Below, one piece after another: positions 45,246 through 53,192 of a stretch of 64,000 nt of DNA. Under the pieces are notes generated by a model. It saw nothing but the letters and a program-made list of their open reading frames with translations, had not been told where the DNA came from and ran no database searches. The translations under genes were made by a program, and so were the position numbers. Positions within the stretch are counted from its first letter, which is position 1. Every line of letters begins with the position of its first letter. Source of the stretch: Sneathiella sp. P13V-1 (GTDB taxonomy: Bacteria; Pseudomonadota; Alphaproteobacteria; Sneathiellales; Sneathiellaceae); NCBI RefSeq assembly GCF_015143595.1, contig NZ_WYEU01000002.1, forward strand, positions 1,178,001 to 1,242,000, read 5' to 3'.

Positions 45246-45898
45246 TAATACTGAGATAAAATATTCAGGTTATTTGCAATCGTAACGGCTTGCGTACGGT
45301 TGTTGGCTTGCAAATCTTTCATCAGATTTGAAACATGCACTTTAACAGTTCCTGGAGAGATTCCCAACTCTGCTGCGATAACCTTGTTTGATTTCCCCTC
45401 TGCAACTGCAGTCAAAACTTCAATTTGACGAGGCGTCAGTCTTTTTTCGGCGTTTTTATTCGGACTATTGCCAAGGAATGCCTGATTATTCGTATGTCCA
45501 CTCGTTGCAGCATGCAATTCCGGAGGAAAATAGAGGCCTCCAGCAAGAACCAATTGCAAAGCGGCAATCATAACATCTTTGTTTGTAGAACGGTCGAGAA
45601 AACCACTAATGTTATATTTCGTAAGCTCGTCGGCACCACTCCAATGGAGAGCATCACCAATGATTACGACCGGTATAGAGAGAGCAAAATATTTTAATTT
45701 CTCCAGAGAATGTATATCCGCTGTCACGCCACTGCTTTGTGAGAAAATCACCAGATTTAATCCGTGATTTTCCATACAGTTTATGGCTTCTGAAACGGTA
45801 TTAGCTTCACAAACAACGCTGTCTTTAAAAGCTTCTTCAATTACAAACTTGAAACCACTTCTACAAATCTCAAACCTGTCAATAATCATTACTCGCAT
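45242..45898 (-). CDS. NarL/LuxR-type response regulator lacking the phospho-acceptor Asp
   Basis: The 218-residue protein has a receiver-like N-terminal domain (about 1-120) and a LuxR/GerE helix-turn-helix (about 150-215; LTPRQIEVLTAVAEGKSNKV and AAELGISPGTVKVHVSNLM). At the phospho-acceptor position it has Ser (S53 in LVIFSQSSG) and only one acidic residue in the first acidic pocket (IIDRFE), so it is an atypical or pseudo-receiver regulator. Control must come through another route such as ligand binding or expression level. It starts opposite the MFS transporter gene across 484 bases. Confidence 0.9.
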   Translation of the reverse strand: MRVMIIDRFEICRSGFKFVIEEAFKDSVVCEANTVSEAINCMENHGLNLVIFSQSSGVTADIHSLEKLKYFALSIPVVIIGDALHWSGADELTKYNISGFLDRSTNKDVMIAALQLVLAGGLYFPPELHAATSGHTNNQAFLGNSPNKNAEKRLTPRQIEVLTAVAEGKSNKVIAAELGISPGTVKVHVSNLMKDLQANNRTQAVTIANNLNILSQYY

Positions 45899-46382
45899 GA
45901 CGATTTTCCATTACTGCGTTTAAAGCGACAATCTGCCCATTCACTTCTACAACACGTTATTCAATTAACTGAATTATAACAATAAGTTGCCAAATGTTTC
46001 ATAAAAAACATTCTTCACACCCGAATGGTATACCCCCAAAGTAATACCAAATCAGAAACTCTATAAGTCATTGGGCATGCTTTTGAATGATTTAGATCAA
46101 AATTCAATACGCCTTCATTGAATTAAGTCTTAATCCGCAGACTGTTTCCACGAATCATAAGTGTACTTTAGAACCCCGAATTTCAAGTTTTAAATAACTT
46201 TGTTAAAGAAGTGCGGCCATATGGCGCAGTTAAATTCTGTTAAGGCTATGCCCTCCTCAAAACGAATTATTCCAATTTACTTATTGCCCCATTGCAGGAT
46301 CATCGCCACTATTACCTCCCAAGAACATCCCACCTGGCTCGACCAATATTTGTATGCTCCCTCAGGGAAAGGCCACATTCAT
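45899..46382. other. Intergenic region between pseudo-receiver regulator and MFS gene
   Basis: This 484-base AT-rich stretch contains no credible gene. The transporter frame is open back to a TTG at 46200, but the extra 61 codons do not resemble an MFS N-terminus, so I treat them as leader. At 46087-46100 ATGATTTAGATCAA differs at one base from the FNR/FixK-type pattern TTGAT-N4-ATCAA; it lies far from either start and is only a weak candidate site. Confidence 0.45.
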
Positions 46383-47624
46383 ATGGACACTCCAAAAGAA
46401 GATTATCTGGATAGCCGCTATTCTTGGCTGAGACTTGGGGTATCAATGATAGTCGCCACCATCGGTAGTGTCGGCATGTGGTCCATCATCGTTGTTCTGC
46501 CGGGCCTGGAAAAAGAGTTCCAAGCTGATCGATCTGAGGTTTCCCTCCCCTTTACCACCATTATGATCGGTTTTGGTCTTGGTAACTTATTGATTGGAAA
46601 AGCCGTTGATAGATTCGGTTTATCTATGCCGATGGCGATTTCGTCTTTACTGTTGGTTGGCGGGTTCTATTTCTCCACATTGGTTACGTCTGTTTGGCAA
46701 TTTGCTTTACTACAAGGGGTGATGGTCGGTTTAGGCACTGCAATTTGTTTTGGCCCATTAATGAGCGATATTTCCCATTGGTTCTATCGAAGGTTGGGGA
46801 TTGCAATTGCAGCCGCTGCGAGCGGCAATTACTTTGCCGGAACCCTATGGCCCTTATACTTGAAGAATATCGTTGAAGTGGAAGGATGGCGGACGGCCTA
46901 TATCTCAGTTGCAATCATTATTCTTGTCACCATGCTCCCTCTTTCCTTCTTTTTCAGGAAAAGAATACCCCCTCATCAAATGGAGCAAAACAGCGGCTCT
47001 TCTATACCAGAAGAGATTACCAGAAAGAAAATAAACCTAAAGCCCAACACATTAGTTTTCTTACTCACCATTGCTGGGGTATCATGTTGCGTGGCGATGT
47101 CCATGCCTCAAGTTCACATCGTGGCCTATTGTAGCGATTTGGGTTACGGCATAGCACGAGGTGCCGAGATGCTGTCACTTATGCTTGCCGGAGGTATCGT
47201 AAGCCGCCTGATATCAGGTGTCGTGGCGGACTATATCGGCGGTATTTATACACTCCTTATTGGATCGGTCTTACAATGTATTGCCCTGTTTCTGTATATT
47301 CCTTTTAACGGCCTCACTTCCCTATACGTTGTCTCTCTAATTTTCGGCTTGTCTCAAGGCGGTATTGTCCCAAGCTATGCAATAATTGTACGGGAGTATT
47401 TGCCTGCTAAGGGTTCTGGACAACGGGTTGGATTAGTTGTTCTCTCGACCGTTCTAGGAATGGCATTAGGCGGGTGGCTTTCCGGACTTATTTATGATCT
47501 CACCTTATCTTACCGCGCCGCCTTTATTAACGGGATCGCATGGAACTTTCTGAACATGTTCATCATTATCCTCATCCTGTTCAAAACCAGACAATCAGGT
47601 GGCGCTGTCGCCGCCGCAGCTTAG
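46383..47624 (+). CDS. MFS transporter (monocarboxylate/oxalate-formate-like)
   Basis: The 413-residue protein has about 12 transmembrane helices and the MFS loop motif IGKAVDRFGLSMPM between helices 2 and 3, and LISGVVADYIGGIY at the corresponding place in the second half. The helix-1 region GVSMIVATIGSVGMWSIIVVLPGL is like oxalate/formate and monocarboxylate-type MFS carriers. The ATG at 46383 is chosen because it gives the normal N-terminus and AAAGG lies about 11 bases upstream. The following marR and molybdenum-hydroxylase genes suggest that it imports (or exports) their substrate. Confidence 0.9.
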   Translation: MDTPKEDYLDSRYSWLRLGVSMIVATIGSVGMWSIIVVLPGLEKEFQADRSEVSLPFTTIMIGFGLGNLLIGKAVDRFGLSMPMAISSLLLVGGFYFSTLVTSVWQFALLQGVMVGLGTAICFGPLMSDISHWFYRRLGIAIAAAASGNYFAGTLWPLYLKNIVEVEGWRTAYISVAIIILVTMLPLSFFFRKRIPPHQMEQNSGSSIPEEITRKKINLKPNTLVFLLTIAGVSCCVAMSMPQVHIVAYCSDLGYGIARGAEMLSLMLAGGIVSRLISGVVADYIGGIYTLLIGSVLQCIALFLYIPFNGLTSLYVVSLIFGLSQGGIVPSYAIIVREYLPAKGSGQRVGLVVLSTVLGMALGGWLSGLIYDLTLSYRAAFINGIAWNFLNMFIIILILFKTRQSGGAVAAAA

Positions 47625-47692
47625 GCCTAGTCTTGTGTTGACTGTTGATCAGTGTTATATGATGCACATACACATCACAAAAGGGTTAAAAA

Positions 47693-48124
47693 ATGACGAT
47701 TGACACCCGACAAATCGGTCTAAATTGCATGGCCTTAAAAGCACGCATGGCGGCCCGTACTGTTACACGTGCGTATGATGCTGCGCTCAAACCCTTAAAT
47801 TTGCGAATAACACAATTCACGTTACTGGCCTGTATCGCGTCAGATAATGTTAAATCCATTAGTGCTCTTGCTGACTATCTTGCTGTGGAAAGAACCACCC
47901 TCACAAGAAATCTTCAACTACTTGAGAAAAATGGATTTATTGAATTTTCCACCGAATCTTCTGGACGTGCAAAACCAATCCTCCTCACCCAAAAAGGGGA
48001 AGAGTTACTGCAAAAAGCAATTCCTATATGGGAAGGTGTTCAAGACACTTTACAGGAAAAACTAGGAAACAATGAGTGGCATATGGTTGCCTCCAGCCTA
48101 GGTTTGCTGACCAAATCCGTTTAA
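47693..48124 (+). CDS. MarR-family transcription regulator
   Basis: The 143-residue protein has the MarR winged-helix fold: recognition region SALADYLAVERTTLTRNLQL and the wing ESSGRAKPILLTQKGEEL. Such repressors usually respond to a small aromatic ligand. It lies between the MFS gene and the molybdenum-hydroxylase operon, and a perfect palindrome at 48188 between it and the hydroxylase is a candidate operator, so it likely controls that operon and perhaps itself. Confidence 0.92.
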   Translation: MTIDTRQIGLNCMALKARMAARTVTRAYDAALKPLNLRITQFTLLACIASDNVKSISALADYLAVERTTLTRNLQLLEKNGFIEFSTESSGRAKPILLTQKGEELLQKAIPIWEGVQDTLQEKLGNNEWHMVASSLGLLTKSV

Positions 48125-48187
48125 CAACCAACGCAATTGTGACGATCCAGATGTAACTGTCATCACGTATTTCCATTTATTTTATAT

Positions 48188-48201
48188 AGTGTATTTACAC
48201 T
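48188..48201. promoter_or_regulatory. Palindrome upstream of molybdenum hydroxylase operon, candidate MarR operator
   Basis: AGTGTA-TT-TACACT is a perfect inverted repeat located 63 bases after the marR stop and 54 bases before the small-subunit ATG. Its size and position fit a MarR-family operator overlapping the operon promoter. No binding data can be inferred from sequence alone. Confidence 0.45.
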
Positions 48202-48255
48202 TTATTAAAATCATGACAGACATAAAAGAAACACAGCGTCACTCGAGAGGTGATT

Positions 48256-48738
48256 ATGAAAAAACATACAGTGAAAATTACAGTGAATGGCAAAGAGCAT
48301 CAGTCGGAGATCGATGCACGTACGTTACTGACTCATTTTCTAAGAGATCATTTAAATATCACATCCACCAATATTGGGTGCGACACCAGCCAATGTGGCG
48401 CCTGTACAGTTCTTGTGAACGGTGAAAGTGTCAAATCCTGCACTCAACTGGCAGTGCAAATGGATGGGGCTGAAATCACAACCGCGGCAAATGACCAAAT
48501 CTCAGATATTGAGGTCATCAAAAGGAATTTCCATGAAAGCCACGGGCTTCAATGTGGCTACTGCACACCTGGCATGGTCATGAGCAGTCACGAACTTCTT
48601 AAACAGAATTCTAATCCTTCGGATGACGAAATTCGCGATGCCTTGCACGGCAACATCTGTCGCTGCACCGGCTATCACAATATCATTGAAGCCGTGAAAA
48701 AATCTGCAGCGGAAATCCGTGAAGGAGCTGCCTCATGA
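48256..48738 (+). CDS. Molybdenum hydroxylase [2Fe-2S] small subunit (CoxS-like)
   Basis: The 160-residue protein is the electron-transfer subunit of a xanthine-dehydrogenase-family hydroxylase. It has an N-terminal plant-ferredoxin-type [2Fe-2S] domain (CDTSQCGACTVLVNG, then SC) and a C-terminal helical [2Fe-2S] domain (GLQCGYCTPGMVMS and GNICRCTGYHNI). The ATG at 48256 has GAGAGGTG five bases upstream. It overlaps the large-subunit gene by four bases. Confidence 0.95.
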   Translation: MKKHTVKITVNGKEHQSEIDARTLLTHFLRDHLNITSTNIGCDTSQCGACTVLVNGESVKSCTQLAVQMDGAEITTAANDQISDIEVIKRNFHESHGLQCGYCTPGMVMSSHELLKQNSNPSDDEIRDALHGNICRCTGYHNIIEAVKKSAAEIREGAAS

Positions 48739-51110
48739 ACCAGCAATCTCCGATCTCAAAAACCCAAAACCTCTCTCAAGGGTATATTGGAAAATCCGTT
48801 CCTAGGCGCGAAGACGCTAGGTTGCTTGATGGTGCCGGGCAGTTCATTGACAATATGAAACTGCCAAATATGACATATTCCGCAGTCTTACGCTCTCCTT
48901 ATGCGCATGCTCGCCTACTATCTATCAATACAGAGGAAGCCCTATCTCTAAAAGGTATTGTCGGCATCCTCACAGGTGAAGACCTGAAAGGGAAAGTAGG
49001 ATTGATCCGACCTAACTGGATTGCAGGACAAGACATTCAAATTCCTGATCACCCGGTTCTGGCTTTCGACAAAGTCAATTACACAGGGGACGCGGTTGCC
49101 TTCATTGTTGGTGAAAGTAGAGAGGCCGTGCAAGACGCCCTCGAGATGATTGAGGTCGAGTATGAAGTCCTTGACCCCATCATTGACGAAGAAGAAGCGT
49201 TTCAAGAGGGCGCGGTTCAGATCCACGAAGGCATAAAGAACAATCGCGCAGGCAAGCCTTTGATGGCCTGGGGGGATTACAGAAAAGCCGCAGAAGAAGC
49301 GGATCAAATAGTTTCCTTAAAATTGATCAACAACCGGCTTATCCCGAGTGCTATGGAACCGAGGGTTTTACTCGCGAGCTTCGACAAATACTCAGAGAAG
49401 CTGGAGATGTATATCCCTAGTCAGGTCCCACACCTTCATCGTAGATGGATTTCAGACACTCTTGGATGGCCCGAGCACAAAATTCACTTAAAAGTTCCGG
49501 ATATTGGCGGTGGATTTGGCGCGAAGATGCATCTCTATGTGGAAGAAATTCTCGTCGCCTACGCCGCAAAACATTTTGGATGCCCCATCAAGTGGACAGA
49601 AACCAGATCTGAAAGCCATCTGTCCACACATCACGGGCGAGCCCATACCCAATATATCGACCTTGCCATCAAGAATGATGGAACGGTCCTGGGCCTGAAG
49701 TTAAAGCTATTTGCCAACATGGGTGCCTACCTTTCCAACATGGCAACCGGTGTTCCGTCTGTAAACTGCACCTATTTTGCAAATGGTAATTACAATATTC
49801 CGAACTACTTCGCGCAAACCAACCTGATATTCACCAACACCGTACCGGTAGACGCGTATCGTGGTGCAGGCCGCCCCGAAGCGACTTACCTAATCGAAAG
49901 GTCGATGGATAAGGTGGCGGAAGTATTGGGGATGGATCCCTTAGAAGTTCGCCGGAAAAACGTCATTCAGAAATTCCCTCACAATTTCTATGACAGCGGC
50001 AGCTTCCTTAAATGTATGGAAGAAGCCAAGTCTTCATTCAAATACGAAGAGAAAAGAGAACTTCAGGCTCAGGCCAGAGAAGAAGGGCGTTACCTCGGGA
50101 TAGGCATCATCAATTATACTGAATCTTGCGGCATGGCGCCATCAACTGTCTTGGGCAATTTGGGGTTTGACCGAGGAGGATATGAAAGCGCCGAAATTAA
50201 GGTTCATCCGGATGGAAAGGTAACTCTGTTTACAGGTTCCACTCCTCAAGGGCATGGACACCACACTTCATTTGCACAAATTGTAGCAAGCGAACTGCAA
50301 ATTCCAATGGAGGATGTGGAGGTTATTACAGGAGACACGGAAGCCGTTCCGGTGGGTGTTGGTACATATAATTCACGTTCCATGGCCGTAGGCGGAAGTG
50401 CCGCAAAAATCTGTGCTGGCAAAGTGATCGAAAAGGCCAAAAAATATGCCGCCTTGAAACTTCGCTGCAAGGAAGAGTCCGTCCTTTATCAAGAGGGTCA
50501 TTTCTTTACGGAAGAGAATGAAAAGCGCATACCATTTGCCAAAATCGCCAGAATGGCAGCCGTTCCACACCATAAACCCGAAGACGTGACACCGGGCTTG
50601 GATCAACTCTACACTCATGATCCCATTTCCATGTCATCACCAAATGGCAGCCACGCCGCATTCGTCGAAGTGGATATCGAAACAGGAAAGATCGAGATCC
50701 TCGAATATCTTGCCGTGGATGATGCGGGCAACCTGATCAATCCAATGCTCGCCGAAGGTCAAATTCATGGTGGCATCGCGCAAGGTATTGGGCAGGCTTT
50801 GTATGAAAATACAGTCTATTCTGAAGACGGACAACTCCTCAGCGGCTCCCTTCTGGATTACGCTGTCCCGAAAGCAGATCAACTTCCCTCTTTTAAGACG
50901 GACTTTCTGTATACACCAACGCAAACAAATCCATTAGGGGCGAAAGGTATTGGTGAAGCTGGTACCATCGCGGCGCCCCCTGCCCTCGTCAGTGCCGTTT
51001 GTGATGCCTTAAAACCCTTTGGCATTGATCATATCGACATGCCGCTTACACCACCGAAGATCTGGAAAGCTATCCAATCTGCATCACAAGATAAAGGAGG
51101 GGCCTCATGA
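48735..51110 (+). CDS. Molybdenum hydroxylase large (molybdopterin-binding) subunit, form II CoxL-like
   Basis: The 791-residue protein is the molybdenum-cofactor subunit of a xanthine-dehydrogenase-family enzyme that hydroxylates its substrate with water oxygen. Visible motifs are GGGFGAKMHLYVEE, the active-site loop AYRGAGRPEATY, GSTPQGHGHHT and GAKGIGEAGTIAAPP with the catalytic Glu. The loop AYRGAGR is the form II type; true CO dehydrogenases have AYxCSFR, so the substrate is not CO but probably an aldehyde or N-heteroaromatic. The gene order small-large-medium is that of cox operons. The FAD subunit overlaps its 3' end by four bases. Confidence 0.94.
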   Translation: MNQQSPISKTQNLSQGYIGKSVPRREDARLLDGAGQFIDNMKLPNMTYSAVLRSPYAHARLLSINTEEALSLKGIVGILTGEDLKGKVGLIRPNWIAGQDIQIPDHPVLAFDKVNYTGDAVAFIVGESREAVQDALEMIEVEYEVLDPIIDEEEAFQEGAVQIHEGIKNNRAGKPLMAWGDYRKAAEEADQIVSLKLINNRLIPSAMEPRVLLASFDKYSEKLEMYIPSQVPHLHRRWISDTLGWPEHKIHLKVPDIGGGFGAKMHLYVEEILVAYAAKHFGCPIKWTETRSESHLSTHHGRAHTQYIDLAIKNDGTVLGLKLKLFANMGAYLSNMATGVPSVNCTYFANGNYNIPNYFAQTNLIFTNTVPVDAYRGAGRPEATYLIERSMDKVAEVLGMDPLEVRRKNVIQKFPHNFYDSGSFLKCMEEAKSSFKYEEKRELQAQAREEGRYLGIGIINYTESCGMAPSTVLGNLGFDRGGYESAEIKVHPDGKVTLFTGSTPQGHGHHTSFAQIVASELQIPMEDVEVITGDTEAVPVGVGTYNSRSMAVGGSAAKICAGKVIEKAKKYAALKLRCKEESVLYQEGHFFTEENEKRIPFAKIARMAAVPHHKPEDVTPGLDQLYTHDPISMSSPNGSHAAFVEVDIETGKIEILEYLAVDDAGNLINPMLAEGQIHGGIAQGIGQALYENTVYSEDGQLLSGSLLDYAVPKADQLPSFKTDFLYTPTQTNPLGAKGIGEAGTIAAPPALVSAVCDALKPFGIDHIDMPLTPPKIWKAIQSASQDKGGAS

Positions 51111-51964
51111 TCCCGGCTGAAGTCGATTATGTACAGGTAAACTGCTTGCAAGAAGCTCTTGCGCTCAAATCCAAGCATTTGGATGAAGCTCAAATCCTGG
51201 CGGGTGGGCATAGTTTGATCCCGCTCCTGAAGCTCAGGATGGCGGCCCCTACTCTTCTTGTGGACGTACAACGAGTGGAGGAGCTGAACGGTATCTATTT
51301 TGAAAAAGATGTCATTCGAATTGGTGCCTTAACGCGGCATTCCAATTTGCTCAAACATGATGATCTTCACAAAGAATGGCCAATATTCCGGCAAACGGCA
51401 CAAGTGATTGCTGACCCACAAGTTAGAAATCGCGGCACCATTGGCGGCTCCCTCTGCACGGCAGATCCTTCTGCGGATTGGCCGGCTGTTGTGCAGGCAC
51501 TGGATGCCGAACTGCATCTTTGCTCAGTAGAAGGTGAGAGAATTGTCAAAGCCAGCGATTTCTTTATTGGCATGATGGAAACTGATTTGAAGGACGGCGA
51601 GATCTTAACCGAGATCACCATTCCCAGAAACAAGAGAAATCTGATCATGTCGTATCAAAAATACCGACATCCAGCTTCTGGATATGCTGTTGCGTCTGCA
51701 GCAGTTGTTTTAAGTGTTTCTGGTGAGGTCATCGAAGACTGCTCAATCGCCTTGAGTGGTGTGGCTGACCGTGCATTTATCGCTGAAAAAACCTGTGATC
51801 TTTTACGCGGCAATACACCAACAACGGAGATTCTCCAGAACGCGCTCGATCATTTGGTTGAAGGCCAGGACATACTTACTGACCATTTTGCCGATGATGA
51901 GTATCGCACACAGCTTGCAAAGATAATGGCAAAGCGCGCTTTGGAAGATTGCCTTAAGGCTTAA
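51107..51964 (+). CDS. Molybdenum hydroxylase FAD-binding medium subunit (CoxM-like)
   Basis: The 285-residue protein is the FAD subunit of the same enzyme. It has the two FAD-pyrophosphate motifs ILAGGHSLIPLLKLR and RGTIGGSLCTADPSAD and a C-terminal CO-dehydrogenase-flavoprotein domain. It completes the three-subunit complex with the two genes upstream, passing electrons from the Fe-S subunit to an acceptor. A strong hairpin terminator follows at 52044. Confidence 0.94.
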   Translation: MIPAEVDYVQVNCLQEALALKSKHLDEAQILAGGHSLIPLLKLRMAAPTLLVDVQRVEELNGIYFEKDVIRIGALTRHSNLLKHDDLHKEWPIFRQTAQVIADPQVRNRGTIGGSLCTADPSADWPAVVQALDAELHLCSVEGERIVKASDFFIGMMETDLKDGEILTEITIPRNKRNLIMSYQKYRHPASGYAVASAAVVLSVSGEVIEDCSIALSGVADRAFIAEKTCDLLRGNTPTTEILQNALDHLVEGQDILTDHFADDEYRTQLAKIMAKRALEDCLKA

Positions 51965-52043
51965 CAGAATTGGTTGGGAACTTAGTGGGTGATCCAGAGA
52001 ACCGGATCGCCTTGAGAACGCGCCAATTCCCATCCCAACCAAT

Positions 52044-52073
52044 GCCCCGCTGGCCATGCCAGTGGGGCTTTTT
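52044..52073 (+). terminator. Rho-independent terminator of the molybdenum hydroxylase operon
   Basis: GCCCCGCTGGC (52044-52054) pairs with GCCAGTGGGGC (52058-52068) over 11 positions with one G-U wobble and a three-base loop, followed by five T residues. It lies 80 bases downstream of the FAD-subunit stop and just beyond the end of the convergent oxidoreductase gene. Confidence 0.88.
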
Positions 52074-52074
52074 C

Positions 52075-53172
52075 TTAAAAACGGTTCGGATCCAGCGCCG
52101 CTAATACTGCTTCACTGACTTGCACTTCACGTCCAAGGCACAAGCCTGCGGATAACTGCGATAACGCTGGTGCCGTTTGAATACCGTACCCCCCTTGCCC
52201 GGCAAGCCAGAAGAAACCATCTAAATCGTTCGCAAATCCTGCAACAGGCGTTCTATCCGGAGCAAAACTTCTGAGCCCCGCCCAGCTATGCTCCACTCGT
52301 TGCACAGGAATATTTACAGCCTCTTCAAATCGATGAAGCCCTTCAGCCAACACCATGTCATCAGGCCAGGCATCATGGGGTTCGACAGGATCCTCATCCG
52401 CCGGTGACACCATCAACAAACCCGCTTCCGGCTTGGCGTAGAAAGTTTCCGATGCACTCACAAATAATGGCCATTTATCGAAACCTTCATAATCAGGCTT
52501 TGGCAGCAAAGCAGCAGATCGGCGCATTGGTGTTATCCCTTTGGGTTTCGCCCCAAAGATACTTGCAACCTTATCAGCCCATGCCCCTGCCGCGTTGATG
52601 ACAACTTGACCTTGAATTTCTCCCGCTGCCGTCTGAAGCTGCCAGCAATCGCCAACGCGTTTAGCAGCTTTGACTTCTGCATCCGTAACCACAGTACCGC
52701 CGTTATGACGGAACAGTTTCAAGTATCCCTGCAGCATACGATCCACATCAATATCCTGCGCGGTCGCTTCATATACAGCCTTGACGATTGTATCAGTTTT
52801 GAGGGCAGGAACCAATTCACCAGCCTCTTTGGCAGAGATCACATCCATACCGGTGGACCCTTCAAGATACTGATTTAATGTGTCCAATTCGAAATCCCGA
52901 GCAAACATCAGCTCGCCCCGCGGCGTCAGCAAGCTGCTATCACTCACATTTTCAGGCTCCAAAAAGAAAGGTTCCGAAACTGCGTTCAACGCGCGCAAGG
53001 TCTCGTTCCCATAATTTTTGATATAGATGGCCGCAGATCGACCTGTTGAGTGATACCCAATGGATTTCTCTGTCTCCAGAATAATCACACTCGCGTCTTT
53101 GGAAAGTTCAGCCCCCAGACTGACACCCGCCATTCCGCCACCAATAATGACAAAATCTGCTATTTGAACCAT
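52075..53172 (-). CDS. FAD-dependent oxidoreductase, D-amino-acid (D-arginine) dehydrogenase-like
   Basis: The 365-residue protein has an N-terminal FAD-binding Rossmann motif (FVIIGGGMAGVSLGAELS and a Glu at the end of strand 2), GRSAAIYIKNYG, VVINAAGAWADKVA and a C-terminal DAO-family end RVEHSWAGLRSFAPDRTPV with WLAGQGGYGIQTAPA. The pattern resembles Pseudomonas DauA (D-arginine dehydrogenase) and related amino-acid dehydrogenases, but several other substrates are possible. It lies immediately after the TRAP transporter genes on the same strand, 20 bases away, and may oxidise the imported compound or its amino product. Confidence 0.88.
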   Translation of the reverse strand: MVQIADFVIIGGGMAGVSLGAELSKDASVIILETEKSIGYHSTGRSAAIYIKNYGNETLRALNAVSEPFFLEPENVSDSSLLTPRGELMFARDFELDTLNQYLEGSTGMDVISAKEAGELVPALKTDTIVKAVYEATAQDIDVDRMLQGYLKLFRHNGGTVVTDAEVKAAKRVGDCWQLQTAAGEIQGQVVINAAGAWADKVASIFGAKPKGITPMRRSAALLPKPDYEGFDKWPLFVSASETFYAKPEAGLLMVSPADEDPVEPHDAWPDDMVLAEGLHRFEEAVNIPVQRVEHSWAGLRSFAPDRTPVAGFANDLDGFFWLAGQGGYGIQTAPALSQLSAGLCLGREVQVSEAVLAALDPNRF

Positions 53173-53192
53173 TTTACTATATCTTGGATAAA

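Noticed and set aside
46087-46100. FNR/FixK-like box ATGATTTAGATCAA as a firm regulatory site
   Set aside because: It has one mismatch, is about 190-280 bases from either flanking start codon, and AT-rich DNA yields such matches by chance; kept only as a weak remark.
46200-46382. N-terminal extension of 61 codons on the MFS transporter
   Set aside because: It begins with TTG, has no ribosome-binding site and is not hydrophobic as an MFS N-terminus would be; the ATG at 46383 gives a normal start.
47638-47663. TTGACT ... TATGAT promoter ahead of marR
   Set aside because: The spacer is only about 14 bases, too short for a normal sigma-70 promoter.
48735-51110. Calling the 48 kb operon a CO dehydrogenase
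   Set aside because: The large-subunit active-site loop is AYRGAGR, the form II type, not the AYxCSFR of enzymes proven to oxidise CO.
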